A DNA stretch of 55,557 bases from the NCBI GenBank assembly GCA_015066245.1, contig SVOS01000010.1:1-55557 (forward strand). Reading direction: 5' to 3'. Below are positions 15,637 to 23,985 of the stretch, in pieces. The position numbers and the translations under genes are program-made. Each line of letters begins with the position of its first letter. Positions within the stretch are counted from its first letter, which is position 1. The notes below the pieces were generated by a model. That model searched no databases. It was not told where the DNA came from and saw only the letters and a program-made list of their open reading frames with translations. The DNA is from Oscillospiraceae bacterium (lineage in GTDB: Bacteria > Bacillota > Clostridia > Oscillospirales > Acutalibacteraceae).

Positions 15637-16476
15637 ATGAGAGAAATATCCGCAGAACAAATTACCAAAACCGTTAAAAAGCTTTGTATCGAGGCTAACT
15701 GCAGACTGCCTCAGGACATTAAGTGTTCAATAGAGCAAAGCTTAGAGTCAGAACCCTTTGACACTGCCAAAGGTATACTGTCAAAGATTATCGAAAACTA
15801 CAACATAGCCGAAAATGAGTATAAGCCCATTTGTCAGGACACAGGTGCGGCTTGTGTGTTTATCAATATCGGTCAGGATGTCCATGTTATCGGAAATCTC
15901 ACTGAAGCAATCAACGAAGGTGTGCGTCAGGGATACAAAGACGGATTTCTGAGAAAAAGCATGGTCAAAGACCCCCTTCACAGAGAAAACACAAAAGACA
16001 ACACCCCTGCTATGATTTACTATGACATTGTAGAGGGCGACAAAATTGACATAACTCTGGCACCAAAGGGCTTTGGCAGTGAAAATATGAGCAGAATCAA
16101 AATGCTCAAGCCTTCTGACGGCGTTGAGGGCGTAATCGACTTTGTGCTTCAGACGGTGGAGCTGGCAGGCTCTAACCCCTGCCCCCCTATTGTTGTAGGT
16201 GTGGGTATTGGCGGCACCTTTGACAAATGTGCGTATCTTGCAAAGAAAGCCTTGACGCGAAGTGCTGACAGTGAAAACCCAAACCCATACTATGGAGAGC
16301 TTGAGAAAACCCTTCTGGAAAAAATCAACAAGCTTGGCATCGGTCCTCAGGGCTTTGGCGGAAAAACCACCGCTCTCGCCGTAAACATTGAGACTATGCC
16401 GACACATATTGCAGGTCTGCCCGTGGCGGTTAACATCAACTGCCATGTAACCCGACATGTAAGGGAGGTTATTTAA
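15637..16476 (+). CDS. Class I fumarate hydratase (or L-tartrate dehydratase), alpha subunit
   Basis: 4Fe-4S hydro-lyase subunit interconverting fumarate and malate. About 279 residues from the ATG at 15637, which follows a weak TTGGAG site; an in-frame TTG at 15625 has no ribosome site. Cluster-ligand cysteines sit in ICQDTGAACVF, GSNPCPPIVVGVGIGG and INCHVTRHVR, and the KGFGSENMSR motif is present. The beta subunit starts immediately after the stop. L-tartrate dehydratases share these motifs, but the adjacent malic enzyme favours fumarate/malate. Confidence 0.9.
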   Translation: MREISAEQITKTVKKLCIEANCRLPQDIKCSIEQSLESEPFDTAKGILSKIIENYNIAENEYKPICQDTGAACVFINIGQDVHVIGNLTEAINEGVRQGYKDGFLRKSMVKDPLHRENTKDNTPAMIYYDIVEGDKIDITLAPKGFGSENMSRIKMLKPSDGVEGVIDFVLQTVELAGSNPCPPIVVGVGIGGTFDKCAYLAKKALTRSADSENPNPYYGELEKTLLEKINKLGIGPQGFGGKTTALAVNIETMPTHIAGLPVAVNINCHVTRHVREVI

Positions 16477-17043
16477 GTGGAAATCAAGATTAACCTGCCG
16501 CTTACCAAAGATAAGCTCAAAACTCTTAAAGCAGGTGACAGTTGTCTTTTATCGGGTGTTATGTACACAGGCAGAGATGCCGCCCACAAAAGACTTTTTG
16601 AACTTATAAACGAAGGCAAGGACCTGCCCGTGGATATTAAGGACAGCACCTTTTACTTTGTGGGACCTACTCCGAAAAAAGACGGTGAACCAATCGGCAG
16701 CGCAGGCCCCACCACATCCTACAGAATGGACGCATACAGCCCGTCTCTCATTGCTATGGGACAGACAGGCATGATCGGTAAAGGAATCCGTAATGACGAT
16801 GTAATCAACGCCATGAAAACCTATGGCGCGGTTTATTTCGGTGCCATTGGCGGATGCGGAGCTTTGCTATCAAAATGTATCAAAAAATGTGAGGTTGTTG
16901 CCTACGAGGACTTAGGCACCGAGGCGATTCACAGATTAGAGGTTGAGGACTTCCCCGTTGTGGTGATTATTGACTCAGAAGGTAACAATCTATACAAAAC
17001 CGGTCGAGAGGCTTATCTTAAGAGTCTCAGGGAGGATATATAA
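16477..17043 (+). CDS. Class I fumarate hydratase, beta subunit
   Basis: C-terminal subunit of the split fumarase, 188 residues. It starts at GTG directly after the alpha stop, with AAGGGAGG upstream. The family signature GPTTSYRMDAYSPSLIAMGQTGMIGKG is intact, followed by GAVYFGAIGGCGALL and a YEDLGTEAIHRLEVEDFPV segment. In E. coli FumA the alpha and beta parts are fused; the two-gene form is typical for anaerobic Firmicutes. The malic enzyme ATG follows the stop directly. Confidence 0.92.
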   Translation: MEIKINLPLTKDKLKTLKAGDSCLLSGVMYTGRDAAHKRLFELINEGKDLPVDIKDSTFYFVGPTPKKDGEPIGSAGPTTSYRMDAYSPSLIAMGQTGMIGKGIRNDDVINAMKTYGAVYFGAIGGCGALLSKCIKKCEVVAYEDLGTEAIHRLEVEDFPVVVIIDSEGNNLYKTGREAYLKSLREDI

Positions 17044-18216
17044 ATGGACTACAGAAAAGAATCACTCAGACTACACTCTGAGTGGAAGGGCAAAATTGAG
17101 GTCAAGGCAACAGTACCCGTATCGAACAAAGAGGAGCTTTCTCTTGCATATACGCCCGGTGTCGCTGAGCCTTGTCTTGAAATTCAGAAAGACATCTCAA
17201 AAAGCTACGAGCTTACAAGACGTCACAACCTTTGTGCTGTAATTACAGACGGCAGTGCGGTTCTGGGGCTTGGTAATATCGGCCCCGAGGCCGGTATGCC
17301 CGTTATGGAGGGCAAATGTGCACTTTTTAAGGCATTCGGCGATGTTGACGCCTTCCCTCTTTGCGTAAAAAGTCAGGATGTTGACGAATTTGTAAAAGCC
17401 GTTGAGCTTATTTCACCTTCCTTCGGCGGTATTAACCTTGAGGATATTTCGGCTCCCCGTTGCTTTGAAATTGAGCGAAAGCTCAAGGAAAAATGTGATA
17501 TTCCCATTTTTCACGATGATCAGCACGGTACTGCGGTGGTAATTCTTGCGGGACTTCTCAACGCACTTAAGGTTGTGGGAAAGAACAAAGAAGATGTTAA
17601 AATCGTCACCGTGGGTGCAGGTGCAGCGGGCATCGCCATTGTAAAGCTGTTACTTGCGGTAGGATTCAAAAACATCACCATGTGCGACAGACAAGGTGCA
17701 TTATACAAAGGCTGCGAAGGAATGAACTGGGCTCAGGCCGAGATGGCAGAGCTTACAAACCCTGAGCAGACAGGCGGTACTCTTGCAGAAAAGCTTATGG
17801 GTGCTGACGTATTTATCGGCACATCTGCTCCCGGAATTGTGACAAAAGAAATGGTTGCAACCATGAACAAAGATGCGATTATCTTTGCTTGTGCAAATCC
17901 CACCCCTGAGATTTTCCCCGACGAAGCAAAGCTTGGCGGTGCAAGGATAATCTCCACAGGTCGCTCGGATTTTCCCAATCAGATCAACAATGTTCTTGCT
18001 TTCCCGGGTATTTTCAGAGGAGCCTTCGATGTTCGTGCTTCTGACATCAACGAAGAAATGAAGCTTGCTGCTGCTTATGCCCTTGCAGACCTTGTGCCGG
18101 AGAATGAGCTTTCAGAAAATTATATTATGCCTGCTGCTTTTGGCAGCCGTGTTGGCAAGGCTGTGGCTGATGCCGTAGCAAAGGCCGCAAAAAATTCAGG
18201 CGTGGCAAGAATTTGA
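17044..18216 (+). CDS. NAD(P)-dependent malic enzyme
   Basis: Oxidative decarboxylation of malate to pyruvate and CO2, 390 residues (short bacterial form without the phosphotransacetylase domain). Motifs are SLAYTPGVAEPCLEI, TDGSAVLGLGNIGPEAGMPVMEGK, divalent-metal residues in PIFHDDQHGTAVV, a Rossmann loop VTVGAGAAGIAI and IIFACANPTPE. GGGAGGATATA precedes the ATG, with no gap after the fumarase stop. Together the three genes take fumarate to pyruvate; cofactor preference cannot be read with certainty. Confidence 0.95.
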   Translation: MDYRKESLRLHSEWKGKIEVKATVPVSNKEELSLAYTPGVAEPCLEIQKDISKSYELTRRHNLCAVITDGSAVLGLGNIGPEAGMPVMEGKCALFKAFGDVDAFPLCVKSQDVDEFVKAVELISPSFGGINLEDISAPRCFEIERKLKEKCDIPIFHDDQHGTAVVILAGLLNALKVVGKNKEDVKIVTVGAGAAGIAIVKLLLAVGFKNITMCDRQGALYKGCEGMNWAQAEMAELTNPEQTGGTLAEKLMGADVFIGTSAPGIVTKEMVATMNKDAIIFACANPTPEIFPDEAKLGGARIISTGRSDFPNQINNVLAFPGIFRGAFDVRASDINEEMKLAAAYALADLVPENELSENYIMPAAFGSRVGKAVADAVAKAAKNSGVARI

Positions 18217-18232
18217 AAGGAGATTTGAAGTT

Positions 18233-18862
18233 ATGATAGTAAGCAAACAGTGTCCCAAGTGTTATGAGTTTATTGAAATTGATGATAGCAGAGAGTTTAT
18301 GTTCTGCCGATATTGCGGCGAAAAAATCATAAACGAAAATTTCACAAAACCTCAACAGCCCGAAAATGTTAATTCTGCACCTGCTCAGGAGGCTCCACCC
18401 ACAGGGAATCCTTATCAGCAGCCTCAGAACCCGGGCTTTGCCACTGCTCCTCCAAAAACTGCTCCAAACCCCGGCTTTGCCACTGCTCCCCCAAAAACTG
18501 CTCCAAACCCCGGCTTTGCCACTGCTCCCCCAAAAACCGCTCCAAACCCCGGCTTCGCCACTGCTCCCCCAATAGGCCAGCCCGCCAATTTCACCGTACA
18601 AAACGAAAATCCCAACCTTTTTATCAATTTCAGAACAGTTAACATCAGATATGTTCTTCAGACTTCTATTGATAACGGAATGATTACTCAGTACACAAAC
18701 GGTGATTGCATAGGTTTCTCCCTTACTCCAGGCAAGCATTTTGTAAAATTCAGACTTGGCTCAAGGCGTTATATGCGTCCCATTATGATTACAGACGCAA
18801 ACACAAAAATTTATATAGACTATGTTTTCGACGGTTCAAACCGCATCGACATTCACTTCTAA
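18233..18862 (+). CDS. Zinc-ribbon protein with 13-residue tandem repeats, unknown function
   Basis: 209 residues, function unknown. The N-terminus is a zinc ribbon (CPKC at 8-11 and CRYCG about 20 residues later). The middle is a Pro/Ala-rich linker with nearly four copies of NPGFATAPPKTAP. The C-terminal 90 or so residues (from NFTVQNENPNLFINFRTVNIRYVL) look like a compact beta domain ending in YIDYVFDGSNRIDIHF, with no signal peptide or membrane segment. AAAGGAG precedes the ATG, 16 nt after the malic enzyme, and a terminator follows, so it is probably co-transcribed with the fumarase operon. No link to its metabolism is evident. Confidence 0.85.
   Translation: MIVSKQCPKCYEFIEIDDSREFMFCRYCGEKIINENFTKPQQPENVNSAPAQEAPPTGNPYQQPQNPGFATAPPKTAPNPGFATAPPKTAPNPGFATAPPKTAPNPGFATAPPIGQPANFTVQNENPNLFINFRTVNIRYVLQTSIDNGMITQYTNGDCIGFSLTPGKHFVKFRLGSRRYMRPIMITDANTKIYIDYVFDGSNRIDIHF
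18428..18571 (+). repeat. 39-bp in-frame tandem repeat
   Basis: Three complete 39-bp units (18428-18466, 18467-18505, 18506-18544) and a partial fourth to 18571 encode NPGFATAPPKTAP. The units differ at only a few positions, so expansion is recent and copy number may vary between strains. Confidence 0.95.
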
Positions 18863-18868
18863 AAATTT

Positions 18869-18900
18869 TAAAAGCTCGGATGAAATACATCCGAGCTTTT
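18869..18900. terminator. Bidirectional terminator between the zinc-ribbon gene and purC
   Basis: The 12-bp stem AAAGCTCGGATG (18871-18882) with CATCCGAGCTTT (18888-18899) is flanked by A and T runs. It can serve both convergent genes. Confidence 0.85.
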
Positions 18901-18915
18901 GTCTATGTAAAATAA

Positions 18916-19599
18916 TTATCTGTTGTTGATGATTTTTGTAAGCTCAACGGGATCAACGATCTTGCCGTCCTTGTAAACTCTCATGTTACCGGAAGCGATT
19001 TCGTCAATAAGGATAACTTCGTTGTTGTTATAGCCAAACTCAAACTTGATATCCCAGAGGTCAAGACCAAGAGTCTTAAGGTCGTCAGCAACGATCTTAG
19101 TGATAGCAAGAGTCTGAGCCTTCATGCTCTCGAACATTTCGGGAGACATAACGCCAAGTGCAGCAAGGCCTTCGCCTGTTACAAGGGGATCGCCGAGAGC
19201 GTCGTTTTTGAATGTGCACTCAACATAACCGCCCTCGAGAACTGTGCCGTCCTCGATGTACTCACCATAGCGACGGATAAAGCTGCCTGTTGCAACAAGA
19301 CGGCAGATAACCTCTAAGCCGTGACCGAATACGGTTGCAGGAAGAACTTCCATAGTTGCATCCTCAAGGTTAGCAGAAACATAGTGAGTCTTGATGCCTG
19401 CCTCTTTTAAAAGCTCGAAGTAATGGATAGAAGACTGAAGGTTAGCCTTGCCGATGCCGTCGATTGTAAGACCTACAGCATTCTCACCGGGATCGAAAAC
19501 GCCGTCTTTGCCTGTGCAGTCGTCCTTGAACTTGAGCATTACATTGCCGTTGTCAAGTGAGTAAACATCTTTTGTTTTGCCCTGATAAACTAATTTCAT
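18916..19599 (-). CDS. purC: Phosphoribosylaminoimidazole-succinocarboxamide synthase
   Basis: SAICAR synthase of purine biosynthesis (ATP, CAIR and aspartate to SAICAR). 227 residues from the ATG at 19599, preceded by AAAGGAG; a short upstream extension of the frame has no ribosome site. Family motifs are [31 protein letters not shown], the [14 protein letters not shown] substrate loop, [10 protein letters not shown] and [11 protein letters not shown]. It stands alone between terminators, not in a pur operon, with its own promoter. Confidence 0.96.
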   Translation of the reverse strand: MKLVYQGKTKDVYSLDNGNVMLKFKDDCTGKDGVFDPGENAVGLTIDGIGKANLQSSIHYFELLKEAGIKTHYVSANLEDATMEVLPATVFGHGLEVICRLVATGSFIRRYGEYIEDGTVLEGGYVECTFKNDALGDPLVTGEGLAALGVMSPEMFESMKAQTLAITKIVADDLKTLGLDLWDIKFEFGYNNNEVILIDEIASGNMRVYKDGKIVDPVELTKIINNR

Positions 19600-19644
19600 T
19601 GGAAGCACTCCTTTAAGTAAAGTATATTTAAAAAATATGCTACT

Positions 19645-19673
19645 ATTTTACCATATTATTTTCGTTTTGTATA
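19645..19673 (-). promoter_or_regulatory. Promoter of purC
   Basis: On the minus strand, TATACA (19673-19668), a 17-bp spacer and TAAAAT (19650-19645) predict a leader of about 40 nt. No purine riboswitch is recognisable in so short a leader. The AT-rich remainder up to the 19772-19800 terminator holds nothing else I can support. Confidence 0.5.
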
Positions 19674-19771
19674 GATAAAATTTGATGATTGATTTTTGTG
19701 TTTTCTTTTTTACTTTTATATAAATATTACAAAATATGAGATTATTTTTCTTCTGTGTAATTAAAATCAAT

Positions 19772-19800
19772 AATAAAAACCCCGCCGAAAAGCGGGGTTT
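19772..19800 (-). terminator. Terminator of the FakA-like gene
   Basis: The 9-bp stem AAACCCCGC (19777-19785) with GCGGGGTTT (19792-19800) has loop CGAAAA. On the minus strand it is followed by a T-rich tract, 16 nt after the gene's stop. Confidence 0.85.
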
Positions 19801-19815
19801 AATGAAATTCGTGAA

Positions 19816-21483
19816 TTACTGTTCTTTCTCGATACCAAGGATGTAGTAGTAAACAGGCTGACCACCGTTAACAAGATTGATGTCAACATCGTTGCCGTAC
19901 TTCTCCTCTAACATTGCAAGAGCTTCCTCTGCATCTGCATCAGAAATGCCCTCACCGTAAATAAGAGTAACGAAAGTAGAATCCTTGTCGATCATGTTCT
20001 TTGCAAGCTTCATAAGAGCCTTGAGAGGAGTCTTCTCACTTACTGTGAGCTTGCCGTTATCAAGAGCAATGATATCGCCCTCTTTGATTTTCTTCATGCC
20101 GAACTCAGAATCACGAGCAGCAAAGGTAACCTGACCTGTGCTTACTGTTCTGAAAGCATCACGCATAGCACCGCGGTTAATAACTGCATCAGAATCGGGG
20201 TCAAAAGCAAGCATTGCTGTGATACCCTGAGGAATTGTTTTTGTGGGGAGGATAACAACCTCTCTGTCCTCAACGATTTTAGCAGTCTGCTCAGCAGCCA
20301 TGATGATGTTTTTGTTGTTGGGAAGAACGAAAACTGTCTTTGCGGGAGTAGCCATAACTGCAGCATAGATATCGTCTGTGCTGGGGTTCATGGTCTGACC
20401 GCCGGATACAACAGTGTTGCAACCAAGGTCTTTGAAGAGTGCCTCAAGACCGTCGCCTGCTGCAACTGCAACAAATCCCATCTCTTCTGTGGGCTCCTGG
20501 GGCTTGAGCTTCTTAGCCTTTTTCTTATTATTCTCAGCCTTAGCATTTTCATGCTGCTGCTTCATATTCTCAACCTTAACAGTAAGGAGCTGACCGTAGC
20601 CCAGACCCTTCTGAAGTGCGTTACCGGGGTCCTCTGTATGAACGTGAACCTTGATGATCTCTTCATCGTCAACTACAACTACGCAGTCACCGATTGTCTC
20701 AAGATATGCACGCAAATCCTCAACAGGAGTTGCAATCTCTGCGTCTCTGCCAACGATAAACTCTGTACAATATGTGAAGTTGATAACCTCATCAAACTCG
20801 GCAGCTGCACTTCTGAAAGCATCCTCAGACTCAGTATTTTCATTGATTTCTTTGCCTGTATTCTCAATAACCTTGCCGTCACGGATAACAGAAAGCATAC
20901 CCTCAAAGATAACAAGCAAGCCCTTGCCGCCTGCATCAACTACGCCTGCCTTCTTAAGAACAGGAAGGAGCTCGGGAGTTCTGTTAAGAGAGTCCTCAGC
21001 AGCTTCGCAGATATACTCAAAAATCTGAGCAGGGTCAGATATACGCTTTACAACCTTTGCACTTTCTTCGAAAGCCTCTCTTGCTACTGTGAGGATTGTA
21101 CCCTCTGTAGGCTTCATAACAGCCTTATATGCAGCATCTACACCAAGACCCAATGCCTTGACAAAATCCTTGGCAGATGCCTCTTCTTTGCCCTCGAGGC
21201 CCTTTGCAAAGCCTCTGAAAAGAAGTGAAAGAATAACACCTGAGTTACCACGTGCACCTCTGAGCATAGCTGAAGCAGTAGCCTTTGCAACCTCGCCAAC
21301 TGTAGCCTTGGAGTCAAGAGCCTCTAAAGCAGTAACAGCCGCAGAAATTGTCATAGACATATTTGTGCCTGTATCGCCATCGGGAACGGGGAAAATGTTA
21401 AGGTCATTGATTCTGTCGCACTGAGAGCAAATATTATTTGCACCGGAGATTATAGCCTGTTTTAATACTGAACCGTTTACCAT
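19816..21483 (-). CDS. fakA: DAK2 domain fatty acid kinase-like protein (FakA/YloV family)
   Basis: About 555 residues from the ATG at 21483 (VNGSVLKQAI); AAAGGATG fits this start better than an in-frame ATG 12 nt earlier. The N-terminal DAK2 ATP-binding domain shows LNIFPVPDGDTGTNMSMT and AMLRGARGNSGVILSLLFRG; a DegV-like/FakA-type C-terminal domain (VAVAAGDGLEALFKDLGCNTVVSGGQTMNPST) binds the FakB partner. FakA phosphorylates exogenous fatty acids bound to FakB for phospholipid synthesis. A Lys-rich linker (ENAKAENNKKKAKKLK) joins the halves. The usual upstream asp23-family gene is absent and no fakB is in the window. Confidence 0.88.
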   Translation of the reverse strand: MVNGSVLKQAIISGANNICSQCDRINDLNIFPVPDGDTGTNMSMTISAAVTALEALDSKATVGEVAKATASAMLRGARGNSGVILSLLFRGFAKGLEGKEEASAKDFVKALGLGVDAAYKAVMKPTEGTILTVAREAFEESAKVVKRISDPAQIFEYICEAAEDSLNRTPELLPVLKKAGVVDAGGKGLLVIFEGMLSVIRDGKVIENTGKEINENTESEDAFRSAAAEFDEVINFTYCTEFIVGRDAEIATPVEDLRAYLETIGDCVVVVDDEEIIKVHVHTEDPGNALQKGLGYGQLLTVKVENMKQQHENAKAENNKKKAKKLKPQEPTEEMGFVAVAAGDGLEALFKDLGCNTVVSGGQTMNPSTDDIYAAVMATPAKTVFVLPNNKNIIMAAEQTAKIVEDREVVILPTKTIPQGITAMLAFDPDSDAVINRGAMRDAFRTVSTGQVTFAARDSEFGMKKIKEGDIIALDNGKLTVSEKTPLKALMKLAKNMIDKDSTFVTLIYGEGISDADAEEALAMLEEKYGNDVDINLVNGGQPVYYYILGIEKEQ

Positions 21484-21640
21484 AATTTCGCACATCCTTT
21501 ATATTCTGCGCAGGTTTGCACATTTTAATTCAAATACATTATAAACACAAAGAAGAGTCGAATCAAGTTGTAAAATGAAAAATTGGTTGTTTGCATAATT
21601 TAACCAAAATCCAATCACAACATTTGTTAAGTATTACCTT

Positions 21641-22414
21641 TTACTTTACGCTGATTCTTTCTACTCCTGTGCACTTGCCGCTTGTGTTGTCAATATCAAA
21701 AATAACGCCGTCAAGCTTGTATGGCTCCTCTGATATCTCAAATCTGACGGGCAGCTTATCCTTGAGTTTTTCGATAATAATCTCACTTTTTACACCAAGG
21801 ACAGAGTTTGTGGCACCTGTCATACCTACATCAGTGATATAGCCTGTGCCGGAGGGCAGAATCTGCTCGTCAGCAGTCTGTACATGAGTGTGTGTACCAA
21901 AAATCGCCGACACTCTGCCGTCGAGATAATGAGCAAGAGCCAGCTTCTCACCCGTTGCCTCAGCATGAAAATCTACGATTACTATTTTAGTATCCGCTTC
22001 TTTGAGGATTCTATCCATGGTCTTAAAGGGACAATCCAGTGCGTCCTGAGAATATACATTGCCGCAAAGATTAACCACAGTCATTCTGAATCTTCCCATA
22101 TCCAGTACACATTTTCCTGAACCTGGGGTAGTAGAATCGGGGTAGTTAGCAGGTCTTATGATAAAGGGACTTTCGTCAAGATAAGAGTAAATCTCCCTAC
22201 GTCTGAAGGCATGATTGCCCAGAGTGATTACATCTACTCCCGACGCAAAGAGGCTGTCGGCAGACACAGGCAGTATGCCGTTGCCGTCTGCTGAATTTTC
22301 TCCGTTACAGATAACCGCATCAATACTATAGAATTTTTTGAGCTGGGGCAGTTTTTCGCGGACAAAGTTGCATCCGCGGCTGCCGACAACATCGCCAATA
22401 CACAACACTCTCAT
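21641..22414 (-). CDS. ymdB: YmdB-family metallophosphoesterase
   Basis: Calcineurin-like phosphoesterase of the TIGR00282 group; B. subtilis YmdB hydrolyses 2',3'-cyclic nucleotides and affects biofilm and motility gene expression. 257 residues. Metal ligands are visible in LCIGDVVGSRG, ICNGENSADGNGI, ITLGNHAFRR, VDFHAEATGEKLA and FGTHTHVQTADE, and the C-terminal DVGMTGATNSVLG is typical. B. subtilis-type proteins have GNHTW where this one has GNHAF. It lies 43 nt downstream of yqfD on the same strand. The region between it and the fakA start (21484-21640) shows no gene. Confidence 0.93.
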   Translation of the reverse strand: MRVLCIGDVVGSRGCNFVREKLPQLKKFYSIDAVICNGENSADGNGILPVSADSLFASGVDVITLGNHAFRRREIYSYLDESPFIIRPANYPDSTTPGSGKCVLDMGRFRMTVVNLCGNVYSQDALDCPFKTMDRILKEADTKIVIVDFHAEATGEKLALAHYLDGRVSAIFGTHTHVQTADEQILPSGTGYITDVGMTGATNSVLGVKSEIIIEKLKDKLPVRFEISEEPYKLDGVIFDIDNTSGKCTGVERISVK

Positions 22415-22457
22415 CTTAACGCCTTCTTTCTGAATTTTTATTATACCACACTTAAGT

Positions 22458-23627
22458 TTAGTTTACAACGAGATTTTCTTTTACCCCGATTTCTTCTATG
22501 CACTTATGTTGTGCGGTGAGGATATATCCTCTATCCTCTGACGTAAACTCCTGAATTTCAGTATAGCTTTTGACGTCACTGAATTTAAAGAGCTTATAAA
22601 GAGCCAGCTTTTCACAAAGGATGGTTTTTGCTTCTGCTTCAGTTATCTCTCTGACGGTTTTATCAAAAATTGTTATCTGTTCCCTGCTTAATGTAACAGG
22701 TACAACTTCCCTGCCGATTTTAAGACTGTAGTGCTGATTAAGAAGGCTGAAATCACCGTATGATTTGCCGAAGGTAATGGGAATATCCAACCCGAAAAAA
22801 CCTAAAGCGTACCTTCTTTTGAAATCAACAGGTCTTATAATCTCTGTTTCTTTTGGAATATAGAAAGAGCTCTGATAGCAGGTTTCGGCAATAATGTCAG
22901 CTTCGGCATCAACAAAATGCGTAGCGCCGAAGGCGTTTTCATAGGTGCCTGCCACAAGAATCTGTCCCTTGCTGACACCTGAGCCTGCCTTCACCATAGC
23001 CGTGCCTCGTTTTACATTAATACTTTTAACAATTCCGTCTTTGTCTGCGAAAATGTTGAAGAATTTATCAGAATATTCCGACTTTGGCACCGAGTCTTTT
23101 TCTTTTATCTCTATTTCTGCCCTTGTGCCTATGATATTCACCGACATCCAGCCTATTTTTTCATACTCAAGCTGGATGCTTCTCTCTATTCTATGGATAT
23201 CAACAGAATTTTTGAAAACCCCCTCATATATTCCTGCACTCCTGAGAGAGTCTCTGATTTCGGCTCGGCTCAGAGTTTTGACTCCGTTGATTTCTACGCT
23301 CCACACAAAATTCTGCATAACCATAATAATTATCATGGCCAATACTGAGCCTAAAAGCAACCCATAGCGGTGGCGGTGTTTTCTCAGTATAAATGGAAAT
23401 CCGTGTTTTTTGATTATCCTGAGTTTTACACCTGCCCGACGGGCAACATCTCTGATATAGCGATAATCCGAAACAACAAGAGAAGCTCTGAGCTCATTTT
23501 CACAAGGGAGTATATTGAAAATTCCCACACCGTTTTTAAGGCAAAGATTGATAAATCGCTCTGGGAATTTTCCCATAATCTTAAAATCCACAAATCCACG
23601 AAGGTACCTCAAAATACTTATCAGCAA
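22458..23627 (-). CDS. yqfD: Sporulation protein YqfD
   Basis: Membrane-anchored sporulation protein expressed under sigma-E in Bacillus, needed at the engulfment/cortex stage; mechanism unknown. About 389 residues from the TTG at 23627 (LLISILRYLRGFVDFKIMG), chosen because AGGTGATAA precedes it and it lies 8 nt after the yqfC stop; an ATG 72 nt upstream sits inside yqfC. One transmembrane helix is seen (GLLLGSVLAMIIIMVMQNFVWSVEI), followed by an extracytoplasmic domain with a POTRA-like start (VKTLSRAEIRDSLRSAGI). The yqfC-yqfD pair is conserved in spore formers. Confidence 0.92.
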   Translation of the reverse strand: MLISILRYLRGFVDFKIMGKFPERFINLCLKNGVGIFNILPCENELRASLVVSDYRYIRDVARRAGVKLRIIKKHGFPFILRKHRHRYGLLLGSVLAMIIIMVMQNFVWSVEINGVKTLSRAEIRDSLRSAGIYEGVFKNSVDIHRIERSIQLEYEKIGWMSVNIIGTRAEIEIKEKDSVPKSEYSDKFFNIFADKDGIVKSINVKRGTAMVKAGSGVSKGQILVAGTYENAFGATHFVDAEADIIAETCYQSSFYIPKETEIIRPVDFKRRYALGFFGLDIPITFGKSYGDFSLLNQHYSLKIGREVVPVTLSREQITIFDKTVREITEAEAKTILCEKLALYKLFKFSDVKSYTEIQEFTSEDRGYILTAQHKCIEEIGVKENLVVN

Positions 23628-23635
23628 ATTATCAC

Positions 23636-23917
23636 CTAATCCGAAAACTCCACCGACAGAATAGCTCCCTCTATAGTAAGCGATGTGGGAGAAATGCACT
23701 TAAGCTTGAGGTTTCTCCCCGAAAACGACACCACAAACTCCCTGAGGGCGATTCGTATGGTGGTTTCACTGTACTCAAGCACACCTTTGCTGCCTTCTAT
23801 CATTGCTTCTCTGTTGCTTCTCAGCTCGATAAAAGATTCCTTTGATATAAAATCCAACGGGCTGAACCTAAGTCCTGCTTTGGCGTATATATTATCGTCC
23901 TGCTTGGTTTTTCCCAT
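23636..23917 (-). CDS. yqfC: Sporulation protein YqfC
   Basis: Small sporulation protein (93 residues) of the YabP/YqfC family. The ATG at 23917 (GKTKQDDNIYAKAG) is preceded by a near-perfect GGAGGTG; the open frame extends to 24076 but without a ribosome site. The core ESFIELRSNREAMIEGSKGVLEYSETTIRIALREFVVSFSGRNLKL is typical of the family. It is divergent from ylbJ across 68 bp, so both promoters lie within 23918-23985. A CATATATA near 23962 is only weakly like a sigma-E -10 for ylbJ. Confidence 0.9.
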   Translation of the reverse strand: MGKTKQDDNIYAKAGLRFSPLDFISKESFIELRSNREAMIEGSKGVLEYSETTIRIALREFVVSFSGRNLKLKCISPTSLTIEGAILSVEFSD

Positions 23918-23985
23918 AAAGCACCTCCAGTGGTTTTTGTTAATTTTTATGCAAAAGCTTTCATATATATTATTCGGTGATAGTA

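Noticed and set aside
18428..18571. CRISPR-like direct repeats
   Set aside because: The repeats are contiguous 39-bp units without spacers, in frame in a protein gene, and no cas genes are present.
20551..21228. 225-residue plus-strand Cys-rich open frame
   Set aside because: Antisense shadow of the FakA-like gene, with no ribosome site or recognisable domain.
23942..23969. Sigma-E promoter for ylbJ
   Set aside because: CATATATA resembles a sigma-E -10, but no matching -35 is clear in this AT-rich 68-bp gap; noted only as weak.
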